From positions 310,001 to 374,000 of the forward strand of contig CAWIOF010000004.1 in the NCBI GenBank assembly GCA_963837715.1: a DNA stretch of 64,000 bases, in the 5' to 3' direction. The stretch's first letter is position 1. Every line of letters starts with the position of its first letter. Positions 49,047-58,569 of the stretch are shown here, one piece after another. The notes under the pieces are model-generated. The model searched no databases. It was not told the DNA's origin and was given only the letters and a program-made list of their open reading frames with translations. The translations under genes and the position numbers were made by a program. The stretch comes from JANYLB01 sp963837715. Lineage in GTDB: Bacteria; Actinomycetota; Acidimicrobiia; IMCC26256; JANYLB01.

Positions 49047-49077
49047 ACGCTCAGTCCCGCCTTCCGGGACTGAGCGT
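49047..49077 (+). terminator. 13-bp perfect hairpin between coaA and DinB-like gene
   Basis: Arms ACGCTCAGTCCCG and CGGGACTGAGCGT with loop CCTTC, between two convergent genes. No T-tract. Confidence 0.75.
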
Positions 49078-49713
49078 TCACACCTGTGGTCGAGGCGCGC
49101 AGTAGCGCCCGATCGTCCCGTCCCACTCGTCGAGGGGCGCGCAGTGCCAGCTCCAGTCAGATGCCTGGCGAGCGCGATCGGCGAGCGCGACCCGACCGTT
49201 GGCCCAGAGCAGCTCGGCGAACGGATCGCCGTCGGCGGGTGCCCACGGGAACAGGCGCTCGAGCACGGCGGTGCAGAGGTCGGCGGGCGGTTCGAAGATG
49301 AGGCCGAGGCCGCGGGCCACGTCGTCTGCGTGGACGAGGATCTCGTCGCACCCCATGGCGGTGAAGCCCTCCGGATCGGCCATCCCCACCGGGTGGAACG
49401 CCCGCACCGACGGCTCGGCGGCGCGCACCACTGCAGCGAGTACCGCGGCCGAGCTGCGCAGACTCGTGAGCAGGAACGGTGCCTTCCCCGACGGGTCTCC
49501 CCGTCGGGGCTTCGGGAGCGAGACCCGCGCCTCGGTTGCGAGCTGCACCGAGTACCACAAGAGGGTGTCGACCACGTGGTCCACCGTGTCCCGGCACGTC
49601 CACGGGAGCGGTTCGGCGAAGGACTCCCAGTCGGCGTCGGGCGCGCCGGCGAGGCACTCCACCGCGACGCCGGCGGCGAGCAGCAGGTCATCGGGATCGA
49701 GTGCCCGTCGCAC
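49078..49713 (-). CDS. DinB/maleylpyruvate-isomerase-like (mycothiol-dependent) protein
   Basis: A 211-residue protein of the DinB/MDMPI superfamily, common in mycothiol-producing actinobacteria. Metal-type His residues are visible in DTVDHVVDTLLWY (about 49) and EILVHADDVARGL (about 140), with an Arg/Asp-rich tail. These proteins use a thiol cofactor or bind metal in isomerisation or thiol transfer; the substrate is unknown. GTG 49713 gives the start VRRALDPDD and lies 8 nt after the DUF2203 stop, so they form an operon. Confidence 0.78.
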   Translation of the reverse strand: MRRALDPDDLLLAAGVAVECLAGAPDADWESFAEPLPWTCRDTVDHVVDTLLWYSVQLATEARVSLPKPRRGDPSGKAPFLLTSLRSSAAVLAAVVRAAEPSVRAFHPVGMADPEGFTAMGCDEILVHADDVARGLGLIFEPPADLCTAVLERLFPWAPADGDPFAELLWANGRVALADRARQASDWSWHCAPLDEWDGTIGRYCAPRPQV

Positions 49714-49721
49714 GCGAACGA

Positions 49722-50102
49722 CTACGCCGGTGGCGCGGTCAGCGGAGACCGGCCTTCGATGCCGGCGCCGGGCCAGTGCCACCACGCGACCTCGTCCTCG
49801 CCGACCACCCAGCTCAGGCAGTAGGCCTGGCCACTCGGCGACACCGCGTGGAACTCGACGACCCCCCGGTCGGGGTCGCGGATCACGATGCCCTCAGCCT
49901 CGAGCCCGAGCAGCGCGGTCCTGGCCGATTCCTCGACCGGCTCGAGGTGCCGCCGGCCGTTCGTGACGGGGGGCCGGTACTCGTCGTCGTGCACGAGGTG
50001 GCTCTCGCGGCGGGCCGCGTCGAGCAACGCGATGACCCGTTCGACCCGCTCGCTCACCTCGCCGAGCGCGGCGTTTGCCGCTTCGGGAGTCCACTCGTGC
50101 AC
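49722..50102 (-). CDS. DUF2203 protein
   Basis: A 126-residue protein with the DUF2203 pattern: WTPEAANAALGEVSERVERV helix, RRHLEPVEESARTALLGLEAEGIVIRDPDRGVVEFHA, and a C-terminal CLSWVVGEDEVAWWHWPGAG, in which WWH may be functional. Family function is unknown. GTG start, TATCGT -10 box 6 nt upstream, facing the pheA promoter. Confidence 0.82.
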   Translation of the reverse strand: MHEWTPEAANAALGEVSERVERVIALLDAARRESHLVHDDEYRPPVTNGRRHLEPVEESARTALLGLEAEGIVIRDPDRGVVEFHAVSPSGQAYCLSWVVGEDEVAWWHWPGAGIEGRSPLTAPPA

Positions 50103-50108
50103 GACCAG

Positions 50109-50114
50109 ACGATA
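50109..50114 (-). promoter_or_regulatory. -10 element (TATCGT) of DUF2203 gene
   Basis: TATCGT on the minus strand, 6 nt before GTG 50102. Confidence 0.45.
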
Positions 50115-50142
50115 GAACGGCTCCGGTTCGACCGCGCCCCGG

Positions 50143-50148
50143 TACGCT
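50143..50148 (+). promoter_or_regulatory. -10 element (TACGCT) of pheA
   Basis: TACGCT, 7 nt before GTG 50156, opposite the DUF2203 element: a divergent leaderless pair. Confidence 0.45.
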
Positions 50149-50155
50149 GCGTCGG

Positions 50156-51091
50156 GTGCGTGCCGCGTATTTCGGCCCCTCGGGCACCTTCACCGAGGAG
50201 GCGCTTCTCACCCAACCCGACCTGGCCGGCGCGACGCGCGAGCCGCTGCGCACGATCCCCGACGTGATCGCCGCGGTCGAGGCCGACGCAGCCGACGTGG
50301 GAGTCGTGCCGATCGAGAACTCGATCGAGGGCTCGGTGGCGATCACCCTCGACACGCTGGTGTTCGAGAGCGAGCTGCTCGTGCAGCGGGAGGTCGACCT
50401 CCCCATCTCGTTGAACCTCTGCGTGCGGCCGGGAACGGGCCTGGCCGAGGTCACGAGCGTGGCCTCGTACCCGCACGCCATCGCGCAGTGCCGAGGATGG
50501 TTGGCATCGAAGCTCCCGAACGTGAGCGTCACCGCCGCCAACTCCACGGCCGACGCGGCCCGGGAGGTGGCACGGTCGAAGCGGGGTGGGCGATCGGCGA
50601 TCGCCAACGCGCTCGCGGCCGAGATCTACGGCCTCGAGCTGCTCGCAACGGAGATCGAGGACCACCCCGAGAACCAGACCCGGTTCGTGGTCGTCGGCCG
50701 GGGGGTCCCCGCGCCGACCGGTCACGACAAGTCGTCGATCGTCTGCTTCCAACGGGCCGACCGCCCCGGCTCGCTCCTGGGGATCCTCCAGGAGTTCGCG
50801 GCTCGCTCGCTCAACCTCACCAAGGTCGAGTCACGCCCGACGAAGCGGAGCCTCGGCGACTACTGCTTCCTCATCGACTTCGAGGGTCACATCGCCGACG
50901 AGCTCGTCGCCGACTGTCTGCGCAACCTCGCGGCCCGTCAGGCCCGCGTGAAGTTCCTCGGCTCGTACCCAGTGGCCGGCGAGGAGTCGCGCTCGCGTCG
51001 CTCGGCGGCCAGCAAGGCGTGGCGCACCGCCGACCAGTGGGTCGAGGGGATCCGCGGACAGCTGCGAGACACCGACGAACTGCTGCCGTGA
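50156..51091 (+). CDS. pheA: Prephenate dehydratase
   Basis: A 311-residue monofunctional prephenate dehydratase of phenylalanine synthesis. The N-terminal PDT domain has YFGPSGTFTEEAL, GVVPIENSIEGSV, SYPHAIAQCR, NSTADAAREV and ENQTRFVVVG; the C-terminal ACT domain has ADRPGSLLGIL and the Phe-binding ESRPTK. Feedback inhibition by Phe is expected. No chorismate mutase domain. GTG start with a -10 box; serS follows after 10 nt. Frame intact. Confidence 0.95.
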   Translation: MRAAYFGPSGTFTEEALLTQPDLAGATREPLRTIPDVIAAVEADAADVGVVPIENSIEGSVAITLDTLVFESELLVQREVDLPISLNLCVRPGTGLAEVTSVASYPHAIAQCRGWLASKLPNVSVTAANSTADAAREVARSKRGGRSAIANALAAEIYGLELLATEIEDHPENQTRFVVVGRGVPAPTGHDKSSIVCFQRADRPGSLLGILQEFAARSLNLTKVESRPTKRSLGDYCFLIDFEGHIADELVADCLRNLAARQARVKFLGSYPVAGEESRSRRSAASKAWRTADQWVEGIRGQLRDTDELLP

Positions 51092-51101
51092 CCGACACGC
51101 C

Positions 51102-52359
51102 ATGATCGACCTCAAGCGCCTCCGCGCCGAACCCGGGTACCGCTCCGGCATCGAACGCAAACGGGTCCGCGACGGGCTCATCGACGAAGTGCTCGCGGCC
51201 GACGACGAACGCCGCTCGCTCCTCACCCGCGTCGAGGAGCTCCGCACCCGCCAGAACGCCGCGTCGAAGGCGATCGGCAAGGCCGCGCCCGACGACCGGC
51301 CGGCGAAGATCGCCGATGCCGGCGCCCTGAAAGACGAGCTCGCCGCACTCGAACCGTCGCTCGCGGAGGCCGAAGCGCGCGTCCGGGAGCTCGCGCTCCA
51401 GGTGCCGAACCCGGCCGACCTGTCGGTGCCCGAAGGCGGAGAAGACGACGGTGAGGTGTTGCGGATCGTCGGTGGTGAACCGCCGGCGCCGGCGCTCGAT
51501 CACGCCGCGTTCGCCGAGGCGATGGGCTTCGTGAACGCCGACAAGGCCGTGGAGATGAGCGGCTCGCGCTTCGCGTACCTGATGCGCGAGGCCGTGATGG
51601 TCGAGCTCGCGCTCGTGCAGTGGGTGCTCGGCCGGGTCGGTGCCGAAGGGTTCCTCCCGGTGATGCCGCCCATCCTCGTACGGGAACACGCAATGGAGGA
51701 AGCCGGTTTCTTCCCGACCGATCGGCAACAGGTGTACGAGGTAGACGAGGGTGAGCTGTTCCTCGTGGGCACCAGCGAGGTGCCGCTCTCGGCGCTGCAC
51801 CGCGGCGAGATCCTCGATGCCGACGCGCTGCCACTCCGCTACGCCGGGTTCTCGTCGAACTTCCGGCGCGAGGCCGGGACCTACGGCAAGGACACCCGGG
51901 GGATCTTCCGGGTGCACCAGTTCGACAAGGTCGAGATGTTCGCGTACGCCGCGCCCGACGAATCGGAGGCGGAGCACGAACGGATCCTTGCGATCGAGGA
52001 GTCGATCGTCGGTGCGCTCGGGTTGCCGTACCGCGTGGTGAACATCGCGGCCGGCGACCTCGGCGCGGCCGCCGCGAAGAAGTTCGACATCGAGGTCTGG
52101 CTCCCGTCGGAGGGCCGCTACCGCGAGCTCACGTCGTGCTCGAACTACCGAGACTTCTCGGCCCGTCGGCTCGGCACCCGCACGCGCGGCTGCGTCCGGC
52201 ACCGAGCTGGTGCACACGTTGAACGGCACGGCCTGCGCGATCGGTCGCACGCTCGTGTTCCTCTTCGAGCACTGCCAGGACCCCGACGGCGCGTTCGTCG
52301 TCCCCGACGTCCTCCGACCGATCACCGGTTTCGACCGCGTCGAGCCGCGCGGATCGTGA
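51102..52359 (+). CDS. serS: Seryl-tRNA synthetase (one frameshift)
   Basis: About 418 residues. An N-terminal coiled-coil tRNA-binding arm (about 25-100) and a class II core: GTSEVPLSALH, motif 2 FRREAGTYGKDTRGIFRVHQFDKVE-like region, and SCSNYRDFSARRLGTR. One extra G near 52190 (CGC-G-GCT) breaks the frame inside motif 3; repaired sequence reads TRAASGTELVHTLNGTACAI and ends GFDRVEPRGS. Since the enzyme is essential, the break is almost surely technical. Stop overlaps the VOC gene GTG (GTGA). Confidence 0.96.
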
Positions 52360-53095
52360 CCACACGGCTCAGCGAGATCGTCGTCGACTCCGTCGATCCG
52401 GAGGCGATGGCGCAGTGGTGGGGCGAGACGCTCGGATGGTCGCAGCCCACGACGACCGACGAGGGCGAGTGCCTGCTCCGCCCGCCCGCGGGCGACGACA
52501 CGACCCCGGCGCTGCTGTTCGACACCGTGCCGGAACCGAAGCAGACCAAGAACCGGGTGCACCTCGATCTCGCGTCGCAGTCGCTCGACGACCAGCCGCG
52601 ATCGTCGAGCGGTTGATCGCACGCGGCGCGACCCGGGCCGACATCGGCCAGACCGGCACGCCGTGGGTCGTGCTCGCCGATCCGGAGGGCAACGAGTTCT
52701 GCGTCCTCGAGCCGCGCGACGAGTACCTCGACATCGGCCGACTCGCCAGCGTCACGATGGACGCCGCCGATCCCGTCGGCCTCGCGCCGTTCTGGGTCGC
52801 GGCGACCGGCTGGTCGATCGGTGCGACACACCCTGGCGCGGTGATGTTCGTCCCTCCGGGCCGCCGTGCGCCGGATCTCGCGCTGGTGCAGGTCGACGAT
52901 CCCAAGACGGTCAAGCTCCGCTGGCACCTCGACGTCGAGCCGGTCGACGGCACGTCGATCGAGGACGAAGCCGAGCGTCTGCGGGGCCTGGGCGCGGTCG
53001 ACATCGACATCGGTCAGCACGCCGATCCCAGAGCCGACTGGATCGTGCTCGCCGATCCCGCGGGCAACGAGTTCTGCGTCGTCCCTCCGCTCTGA
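52356..53095 (+). CDS. VOC-family glyoxalase-like protein, two domains (one frameshift)
   Basis: About 246 residues after restoring one missing base near 52596 (fits a lost C). Two glyoxalase/bleomycin-resistance-like (VOC) modules: the first starts EIVVDSVDPEAMAQWWGETLGW and ends VLADPEGNEFCVLEP; the second starts VTMDAADPVGLAPFWVAATGW and ends VLADPAGNEFCVVPPL. The repeated PxGNEFC edge carries a conserved Glu. Substrate unknown. GTG overlaps the serS stop, so it is translated with serS. Confidence 0.85.
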
Positions 53096-53127
53096 GTCGG
53101 TGGCCGCTCTAACCTGGCGAGGCTCAG

Positions 53128-53210
53128 GGAGGGATGCCGGAGCGGACGAACGGGACGGTCTTGAAAACCGTTGAGCGCAAGCTCCGTGGGTTCGAATCCC
53201 ACTCCCTCCG
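53128..53210 (+). tRNA. tRNA-Ser (TGA)
   Basis: 83-nt class II tRNA: acceptor GGAGGGA/TCCCTCC, anticodon stem ACGGT/ACCGT with loop CTTGAAA (anticodon TGA), variable arm TGAGCGCAAGCTCCG, T-arm GGGTTCGAATCCC. TAACCT -10 box 12 nt upstream. Confidence 0.97.
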
Positions 53211-53243
53211 CCGACGAACACTTCACGCGAGGTTGTAGCTGCG

Positions 53244-54005
53244 GTGAGCGTTCCACGACGGCACCCGGCCCGGGTCCTCATCCGGGCCGGGCTGGCCGCG
53301 GCACTCCTCCTGATCGCGACGGGGTGCGGTGGCGGCGACTCCACCGCGGGTGCACCGGCCGACGACTCGTCGACGAGCACGACCACCACCACGACGATCC
53401 CGGCGGTCCCGAAGACGATCGTGGCCGAGGCCTCGCAACCGACGGTCACCGTCTACGAGGAACCCGAGGGCGTCGAGAAGACGACGCTCGCCAACCCCAC
53501 CGATGTCGGGGCGCCGCTGGTGTTCGTCGTCGAGACCGACGAAGGGGCGTGGCTCCAGGTCCATCTCCCCATCCGCCCGAACGGCAGCACCGGGTGGATC
53601 CAGCGCAGCGACGTCACCCTGAGCCAGCACCCGTACAAGGTGGTCGTGGGCCTCGGGGCCCATCGCATCCAGGTCTACGACGGCCTCGACGTGATCCTCG
53701 ACGAGCCGATCGGGGTCGGCACCGCGAACCGGCCCACGCCCACCGGCTACTACTACATCAAGGAACTGCTCCAGCCGCCCGACCCGACCGGCCCCTACGG
53801 CGCCTACGCGTTCGGGCTCTCGGGGTTCTCGAACGCGCTGTCGAGCTTCGCCGGCGGTGATGCCGTGATCGGGATCCACGGCACCAACGACCCGTCGTCG
53901 ATCGGCCAGGACGTGAGCTCCGGCTGCATCCGATTGAACAACGATGCGATCGCTGTGCTCGTCGACCGACTCCCCCTCGGCACCCCGGTCGAGATCAACG
54001 CCTGA
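53244..54005 (+). CDS. L,D-transpeptidase (YkuD) lipoprotein
   Basis: A 253-residue lipoprotein (lipobox IATGC, Cys near 28) with a Ser/Thr linker, an SH3-like/beta segment (about 60-130, TVYEEPEGVEKTT...) and a YkuD domain with the catalytic HGTND (His near 211) and SSGCIRL (Cys near 227). It forms 3-3 crosslinks in peptidoglycan or attaches proteins. GTG start. Frame intact. It complements the PbpA-type 4-3 crosslinker encoded elsewhere in the window. Confidence 0.93.
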   Translation: MSVPRRHPARVLIRAGLAAALLLIATGCGGGDSTAGAPADDSSTSTTTTTTIPAVPKTIVAEASQPTVTVYEEPEGVEKTTLANPTDVGAPLVFVVETDEGAWLQVHLPIRPNGSTGWIQRSDVTLSQHPYKVVVGLGAHRIQVYDGLDVILDEPIGVGTANRPTPTGYYYIKELLQPPDPTGPYGAYAFGLSGFSNALSSFAGGDAVIGIHGTNDPSSIGQDVSSGCIRLNNDAIAVLVDRLPLGTPVEINA

Positions 54006-54095
54006 CCGGCCCCGACCGGCCCGGCAGTCGCCCGCAGTAGAACCCGTTCCACAACGGGGCGTAGGGTGTCTCCGCAGCCCAGAGGGGGACCCCAC

Positions 54096-55275
54096 ATGTA
54101 CATCGGTTACACACCCGAGCTCGAGGCCCTGCGCGACGAACTGCGGGCCTACTACGACAAGCTCCTCACCGCCGACGTCGAAGACGACCTCGCCAGCGGC
54201 GAGGGCGTCGGCCCCGTGTCGAAGCAGATCTGGAAGCAGATGGCCGCCGACGGTTGGGCCGGCATCGGTTGGCCGAAGGAGTGGGGCGGTCAGGGCCGCA
54301 CGCCGATCGAGCAGTTCGTCTTCTTCGACGAGTCGATGCGTGCCGGTGCGCCCGGTGCCGATGCTCACCATCAACTCGGTCGCGCCGACGATCATGAAGT
54401 TCGGCACCGAGGAGCAGAAGCAGTTCTATCTGCCGAAGATCCTGAAGGGCGAGATCCACTTCGCCATCGGGTACACCGAGCCCGACGCCGGCACCGACCT
54501 CGCGTCGCTGAAGACGAAGGCCGTGCGCGACGGCGACGAGTACATCATCAACGGCCAGAAGATCTTCACCAGCCTCGCCAGCGCAGCCGACTACATCTGG
54601 CTCGCGGTGCGCACCAACTCCGAGGTGAAGAAGCACAAGGGCATCTCGATGATCATCGTCCCCACCGACACGCCCGGCTTCAAGTGCGAGCCCATTCGCA
54701 ACTTCGCGAACCTCAACACGAACATGACGTTCTACGAAGACGTGCGGGTGCCCGTCGGCAACCTCGTCGGCGAGGAGAACGGCGGCTGGAACCTCATCAC
54801 CAACCAGTTGAACCACGAGCGCGTCACGCTGTGCTCGTCGGGCGTGGTCGAGCGTCAGCTCGAAGACGTCCGCCGCTGGGCGCAGGACACCAAGCTCGCC
54901 GACGGTCGTCGCGTCATCGACCAGGACTGGGTCCAGCTCAACCTCGCCCGTGTCCACGCACAGCTCGAGTTCCTCAAGCTCATCAACTGGAAGGTCGCGT
55001 TCGACGCGACCCGCGGTGCGCCGCTCAACCCGGCCGACGCGTCGAGCATCAAGGTGTTCGGCACCGAGTTCTACCTCGAGGCGTTCCGTCTCCTCCTCGA
55101 GGTCCTCGGCGCCCACGCCAACGTCCAGGGCGATTCGGTCGGCGCGGTGCTGAAGGGCCGCATCGAGTCGCGGGTGCGCAGCATGCACATCCTCACCTTC
55201 GGCGGCGGCACCAACGAGATGCAGCGCGACCTCATCACGATCTTCGGGCTCGGCATGCCGGGCTCCCCGCGGTAG
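54096..55275 (+). CDS. Acyl-CoA dehydrogenase, first of an adjacent pair (one frameshift)
   Basis: About 392 residues after removing one G at about 54354. FAD/acyl-CoA dehydrogenase: GIGWPKEWGGQG, IGYTEPDAGTDLASLKT (FAD/substrate loop), GGTNEMQRDLI near the C-terminus. ATG has GAGGGGG upstream. Followed 12 nt later by a second dehydrogenase-like gene, as in alpha2beta2 ChsE-type steroid side-chain dehydrogenases of actinobacteria. Substrate inferred only. Confidence 0.93.
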
Positions 55276-55287
55276 GAGCACGTTCGA

Positions 55288-56422
55288 ATGACTGATTCAC
55301 TCAACATGGACTTCGGGCTCAGCGAGGAGCAGGAGGCGCTCGTCGAAGCGCTCCGCGGCATCCTCGAGTCGCGCATGACGATGGAGCGGCTGAAGGAGCT
55401 CGACGCCGATCCGGAGTGGTTCGACCGCGACACCTGGGAGCAGCTGGCCAAGGCCGACCTCCTCGGCGTGACCGTGCCCGAGGGTCAGGGTGGTCTGGGC
55501 TACGGGATCCTCGACGCGTGTGTGCTGCTCCAGGAGATCGGGCGCACCGTTGCGCCGGTCCCGTTCCTGCACACCGCCGTGTCGGGCGCGTTGCCCATCG
55601 CCGAGTTCGGCACCGACGAGCAGCAGGCGAAGTGGCTGCCCGGCGTCGTCGACGGCAGCACCGTGCTCACCGCCGCGCTGATCGAGAACGAAGCCGAGCC
55701 CGAGGCCCCGACCACGCGGGCCACGGTGTCGGGTGAGACGTGGTCGCTCACCGGTTCCAAGACCACCGTTCCCGTCGCGCACGTTGCCGCCGCGATGCTC
55801 GTTCCTGCGAGCACCGAAGACGGTTCGGTCGGGCTCTTCCTCGTCGAAGCCGGAGCCGACGGACTCTCGGTCGAGCGGCAGAGCGTGGTGAGTCACGAGC
55901 CGCAGTTCGAGGTGTCGTTCGCGTCGACCCCGGCGGTGCTGCTCGGCGACGACCTCGGTCGGGGCGCAGAAGCGGTGGCGCGGGTCGTCGCGCTCACGAG
56001 GGTCGGTCTGTGCGCGGTCGCGGCCGGCGTCGCCGACAAGGCCCTGCACATCACGGCCGAGTACGCGACCAACCGCAAGCAGTTCGACCGGCCGATCGCC
56101 ACGTTCCAGGCGGTCGGCCAGCGCATGGCCGAACGCGTACATCGACACCGAGGCCATCAAGCTCACCATGCTCCTCGCGGCCACCCGCCTCGAAGAGGGC
56201 AAGCCGGCCGAGACCGAGGTCGCGACGGCCAAGTACTGGGCGTCCGACGGCGGGAGCCGGGTGGGTCACGCCGCGCTCCACGTGCACGGTGGAATCAGCA
56301 TCGACCTCGACTACCCGATCCACCGCTACTTCCTCTGGGCCAAGGGCATCGAGTTCACCCTCGGCTCCGGCACCCCCCAACTCGTCAAGATCGGCCGCGT
56401 CCTCGCCGCCGAACCCGCCTAG
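55288..56422 (+). CDS. Acyl-CoA dehydrogenase, second of the pair (one frameshift)
   Basis: About 377 residues after removing one G near 56131 (GCC-G-AAC). Typical fold: LSEEQEALVEALRGIL start, VPEGQGGLGYG, TGSKTTVPVAHVAAAML and HVHGGISIDLDYPIHRYFLWAKG. The middle lacks the usual catalytic E loop of a stand-alone enzyme and the first half is less typical of FAD binding, which fits a beta subunit that completes the partner's active site. ATG 12 nt after the first gene. Confidence 0.9.
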
Positions 56423-56423
56423 C

Positions 56424-56482
56424 CCCCGTTCCGGTCATCTCTGCGGTTGCAGGCCAACCGCTCGCATGACCAGAACGAGGGG
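56424..56482 (+). terminator. Nested hairpin between acyl-CoA dehydrogenase and rpiA
   Basis: Outer arms CCCCGTTCCGGTCAT and ATGACCAGAACGAGGGG (one bulge, one wobble) enclose an inner stem GCGGTTG...CAACCGC. Convergent genes. No T-tract. Confidence 0.6.
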
Positions 56483-56490
56483 TTCGGGGT

Positions 56491-57195
56491 TCAGGGGGTC
56501 GCGGCCGTGCGGTGGTCGACGCCGTCGGGGCCGGCAATGAGCAGGTCGGTGGTGAGGCCGAGGAACAGGCCGTGTTCGACGATCCCGGCGCGGACGTGGA
56601 GCAGTGCGTCGAGGCGCTCGAGGTCGTCGATGGGGCCGAAGTCGCAGTCGAGGATGAGGTTCGACTCGTCGGTGACGAACACCGTGCCCTCGGGACTCGT
56701 GCGGGTGGCCACGGTCGCGCCGATCGACTCGAGGTAGGCGCGCTCGGCGGCGACGGCGAACGGGATGACCTCTACCGGGAGCACGTGCAACGTGCCGAGC
56801 CGAGGCGACGGCTTGGCCGCGTCGACCACGATCACGTTCCGGCGGCTCGCCTGGGCGACGATCTTCTCGTGGAGCAGCGCGCCGCCGCCGCCCTTCACCA
56901 GGTTCAACGCAGGGTCGACCTCATCGGCTCCGTCGACGGTCACGTCGATCGACGTCACGGTCTCGAGGGTCGCGAGCGGGATGGCGAGATCGATCGCGGC
57001 GGCGGCGCTGGCGTTCGACGTCGGCACGCCCACGATGTCGCGGAGCTCGCCCGAGGCGACGAGCGAGCCGATCTTTCGGATCGCGAAGATCGCAGTGCTG
57101 CCGGTGCCGAGGCCGACCGTCATGCCCGACTCGATCCAGTCGACGGCTCGTTCGCCGGCCTCTTGCTTCTGACGGATGCGGGCGTCGTCGGTCAT
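56491..57195 (-). CDS. rpiA: Ribose-5-phosphate isomerase A
   Basis: A 234-residue RpiA converting ribose-5-phosphate and ribulose-5-phosphate. Motifs: GLGTGSTAIFAI, TSIDVTVDGADEVDPALNLVKGGGGALLHEKI (shown in parts: VDGADEVD, KGGGGALLHEK with the catalytic Lys/Glu/Asp set) and DESNLILDCDFG. ATG 57195 has a TACCGT -10 box 7 nt upstream. It complements tal-gnd-zwf. Frame intact. Confidence 0.95.
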   Translation of the reverse strand: MTDDARIRQKQEAGERAVDWIESGMTVGLGTGSTAIFAIRKIGSLVASGELRDIVGVPTSNASAAAAIDLAIPLATLETVTSIDVTVDGADEVDPALNLVKGGGGALLHEKIVAQASRRNVIVVDAAKPSPRLGTLHVLPVEVIPFAVAAERAYLESIGATVATRTSPEGTVFVTDESNLILDCDFGPIDDLERLDALLHVRAGIVEHGLFLGLTTDLLIAGPDGVDHRTAATP

Positions 57196-57202
57196 GCGGC
57201 GC

Positions 57203-57208
57203 ACGGTA
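57203..57208 (-). promoter_or_regulatory. -10 element (TACCGT) of rpiA
   Basis: TACCGT on the minus strand, 7 nt before ATG 57195. Confidence 0.5.
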
Positions 57209-57232
57209 CCTGCCTGCGGCGATGATGGTCGG

Positions 57233-58558
57233 GTGATCACCCCGGTCCCGCCGCTCCTGGCGCGTCGTTCGAGCGATGAGTACCACCCGATGCCGTGGCG
57301 GTCCGCCGACCGGGCCGCGCTCGCGGCGATCCCCGACGACGTCGGCGCAGGTCGGCTCCTGACCGCGGCGACCCTCCGGGCCGTCGATGCGGCGCACGGC
57401 GGCGGGTTCTACGCGGTGCCGATCGAGGCCGAGGCCGACCGGGCCGCGGCCGACGCGACGTTCGCCGGCGAGCGGCCCGTCGTCGACGTGCAGACGCACC
57501 TGGTGTCGCCGGCCCGATGGGGACGCGGCGGGGAGGCGTTGGCCGGGTTCCTGCGTCTGGTCGACCCCGACCGCTGGGGCGACGCGCTCGATCCGCACCT
57601 GCTCGCGGCGTCGCAGTGGGCCGCGCAGGTGTTCGGCGGGAGTGAGACCGCGGTCGCTCTCATCACCGCGCTCCCGGGCCTGCCCGAGAACATCGTGCTC
57701 CCGAACGACGAGATCGCGGTGGTGCGCGAGATCGTCGACCGGTACGCCGACACCGGCCGGGTGCTCACGCACACGATCGTGCACCCGAACCTGGGCGAAG
57801 CCGAGCTCGATCGGATGGAGGGGTGGCGCGACGCGCTGCGCCCGTCGGGCTGGAAGGTCTACACGTTGTGGGATCCGCCCGAAGTGAGCGCCGAGGGAGC
57901 CGGACCGGGTGGGTTCTTCCTCGACGACGAGCGGTGGGGGTTCCCGTTCCTCGAACGTGTGCGCGACATCGGCCCGCGTCTCGTGTGTGCGCACAAGGGC
58001 ATCGCGGGACCGGTGCCCGACGCGACGCCGGCGGGGTCGTCGCCGCGCGACATCGGCCCCGCGGCCGTGGCGTTCCCCGAGATCGACCTCGTCGTGTACC
58101 ACTCCGGCTACGACATCGACGCCGGCGCGGAAGAGTCGTCGTACACGGAGGGCGGCCACGGTGTGAACCGTCTGGTCCGCAGCCTCGTCGACGCGGGCGT
58201 CGGCCCGGGCGCGAACGTGTGGGCCGAGTTGGGGAGCACGTGGTTCCTCATGCTGCGCCGACCTCGCGAGGCCGCGCACGTGCTCGGCAAGCTCCTGCTC
58301 GCGGTCGGTGAGGACCGCATCCTGTGGGGCACCGACTCGATCTGGTACGGACCGCCGCAGCCCCTCATCGACGCGTTCCGAGCCTTCACGATCCCCGACG
58401 ACCTGCGCGCCCGTCACGGCTATCCGGAGCTCACGCCGGCGGTGAAGGAGAAGATCCTGAGCACGAACGCGGCGTGCCTCTACGGCGTCGACCCCAGCCC
58501 GCGCGACGACGGCGCCTGGATCGCCGAGGCCGCCCGCGCGCTCGGCGCTCTCGCCTAG
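57233..58558 (+). CDS. Amidohydrolase-family (amidohydrolase 2-like) protein
   Basis: A 441-residue protein of the amidohydrolase-2 (decarboxylase/hydrolase) superfamily. DVQTHLV (metal His) near 86, HTIVHPNLGEAELD, KVYTLWDPP, VCAHKGIAG (His), YHSGYDID and WGTDSIWYG (Asp near 370) fit the TIM-barrel metal site. The exact reaction is unknown. GTG 57233, divergent from rpiA with 37 nt between. Stop overlaps the -10 box of the next gene. Confidence 0.85.
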   Translation: MITPVPPLLARRSSDEYHPMPWRSADRAALAAIPDDVGAGRLLTAATLRAVDAAHGGGFYAVPIEAEADRAAADATFAGERPVVDVQTHLVSPARWGRGGEALAGFLRLVDPDRWGDALDPHLLAASQWAAQVFGGSETAVALITALPGLPENIVLPNDEIAVVREIVDRYADTGRVLTHTIVHPNLGEAELDRMEGWRDALRPSGWKVYTLWDPPEVSAEGAGPGGFFLDDERWGFPFLERVRDIGPRLVCAHKGIAGPVPDATPAGSSPRDIGPAAVAFPEIDLVVYHSGYDIDAGAEESSYTEGGHGVNRLVRSLVDAGVGPGANVWAELGSTWFLMLRRPREAAHVLGKLLLAVGEDRILWGTDSIWYGPPQPLIDAFRAFTIPDDLRARHGYPELTPAVKEKILSTNAACLYGVDPSPRDDGAWIAEAARALGALA

Positions 58559-58561
58559 CCT
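58556..58561 (+). promoter_or_regulatory. -10 element (TAGCCT) of the GH13 gene
   Basis: TAGCCT, 8 nt before GTG 58570, overlapping the stop codon of the amidohydrolase. Confidence 0.4.
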
Positions 58562-58569
58562 CCGACGCC

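Noticed and set aside
51102..52359. Programmed frameshift in serS
   Set aside because: No slippery heptamer or stimulatory structure was recognised, and the same one-base pattern occurs in many unrelated genes, so a technical indel is simpler.
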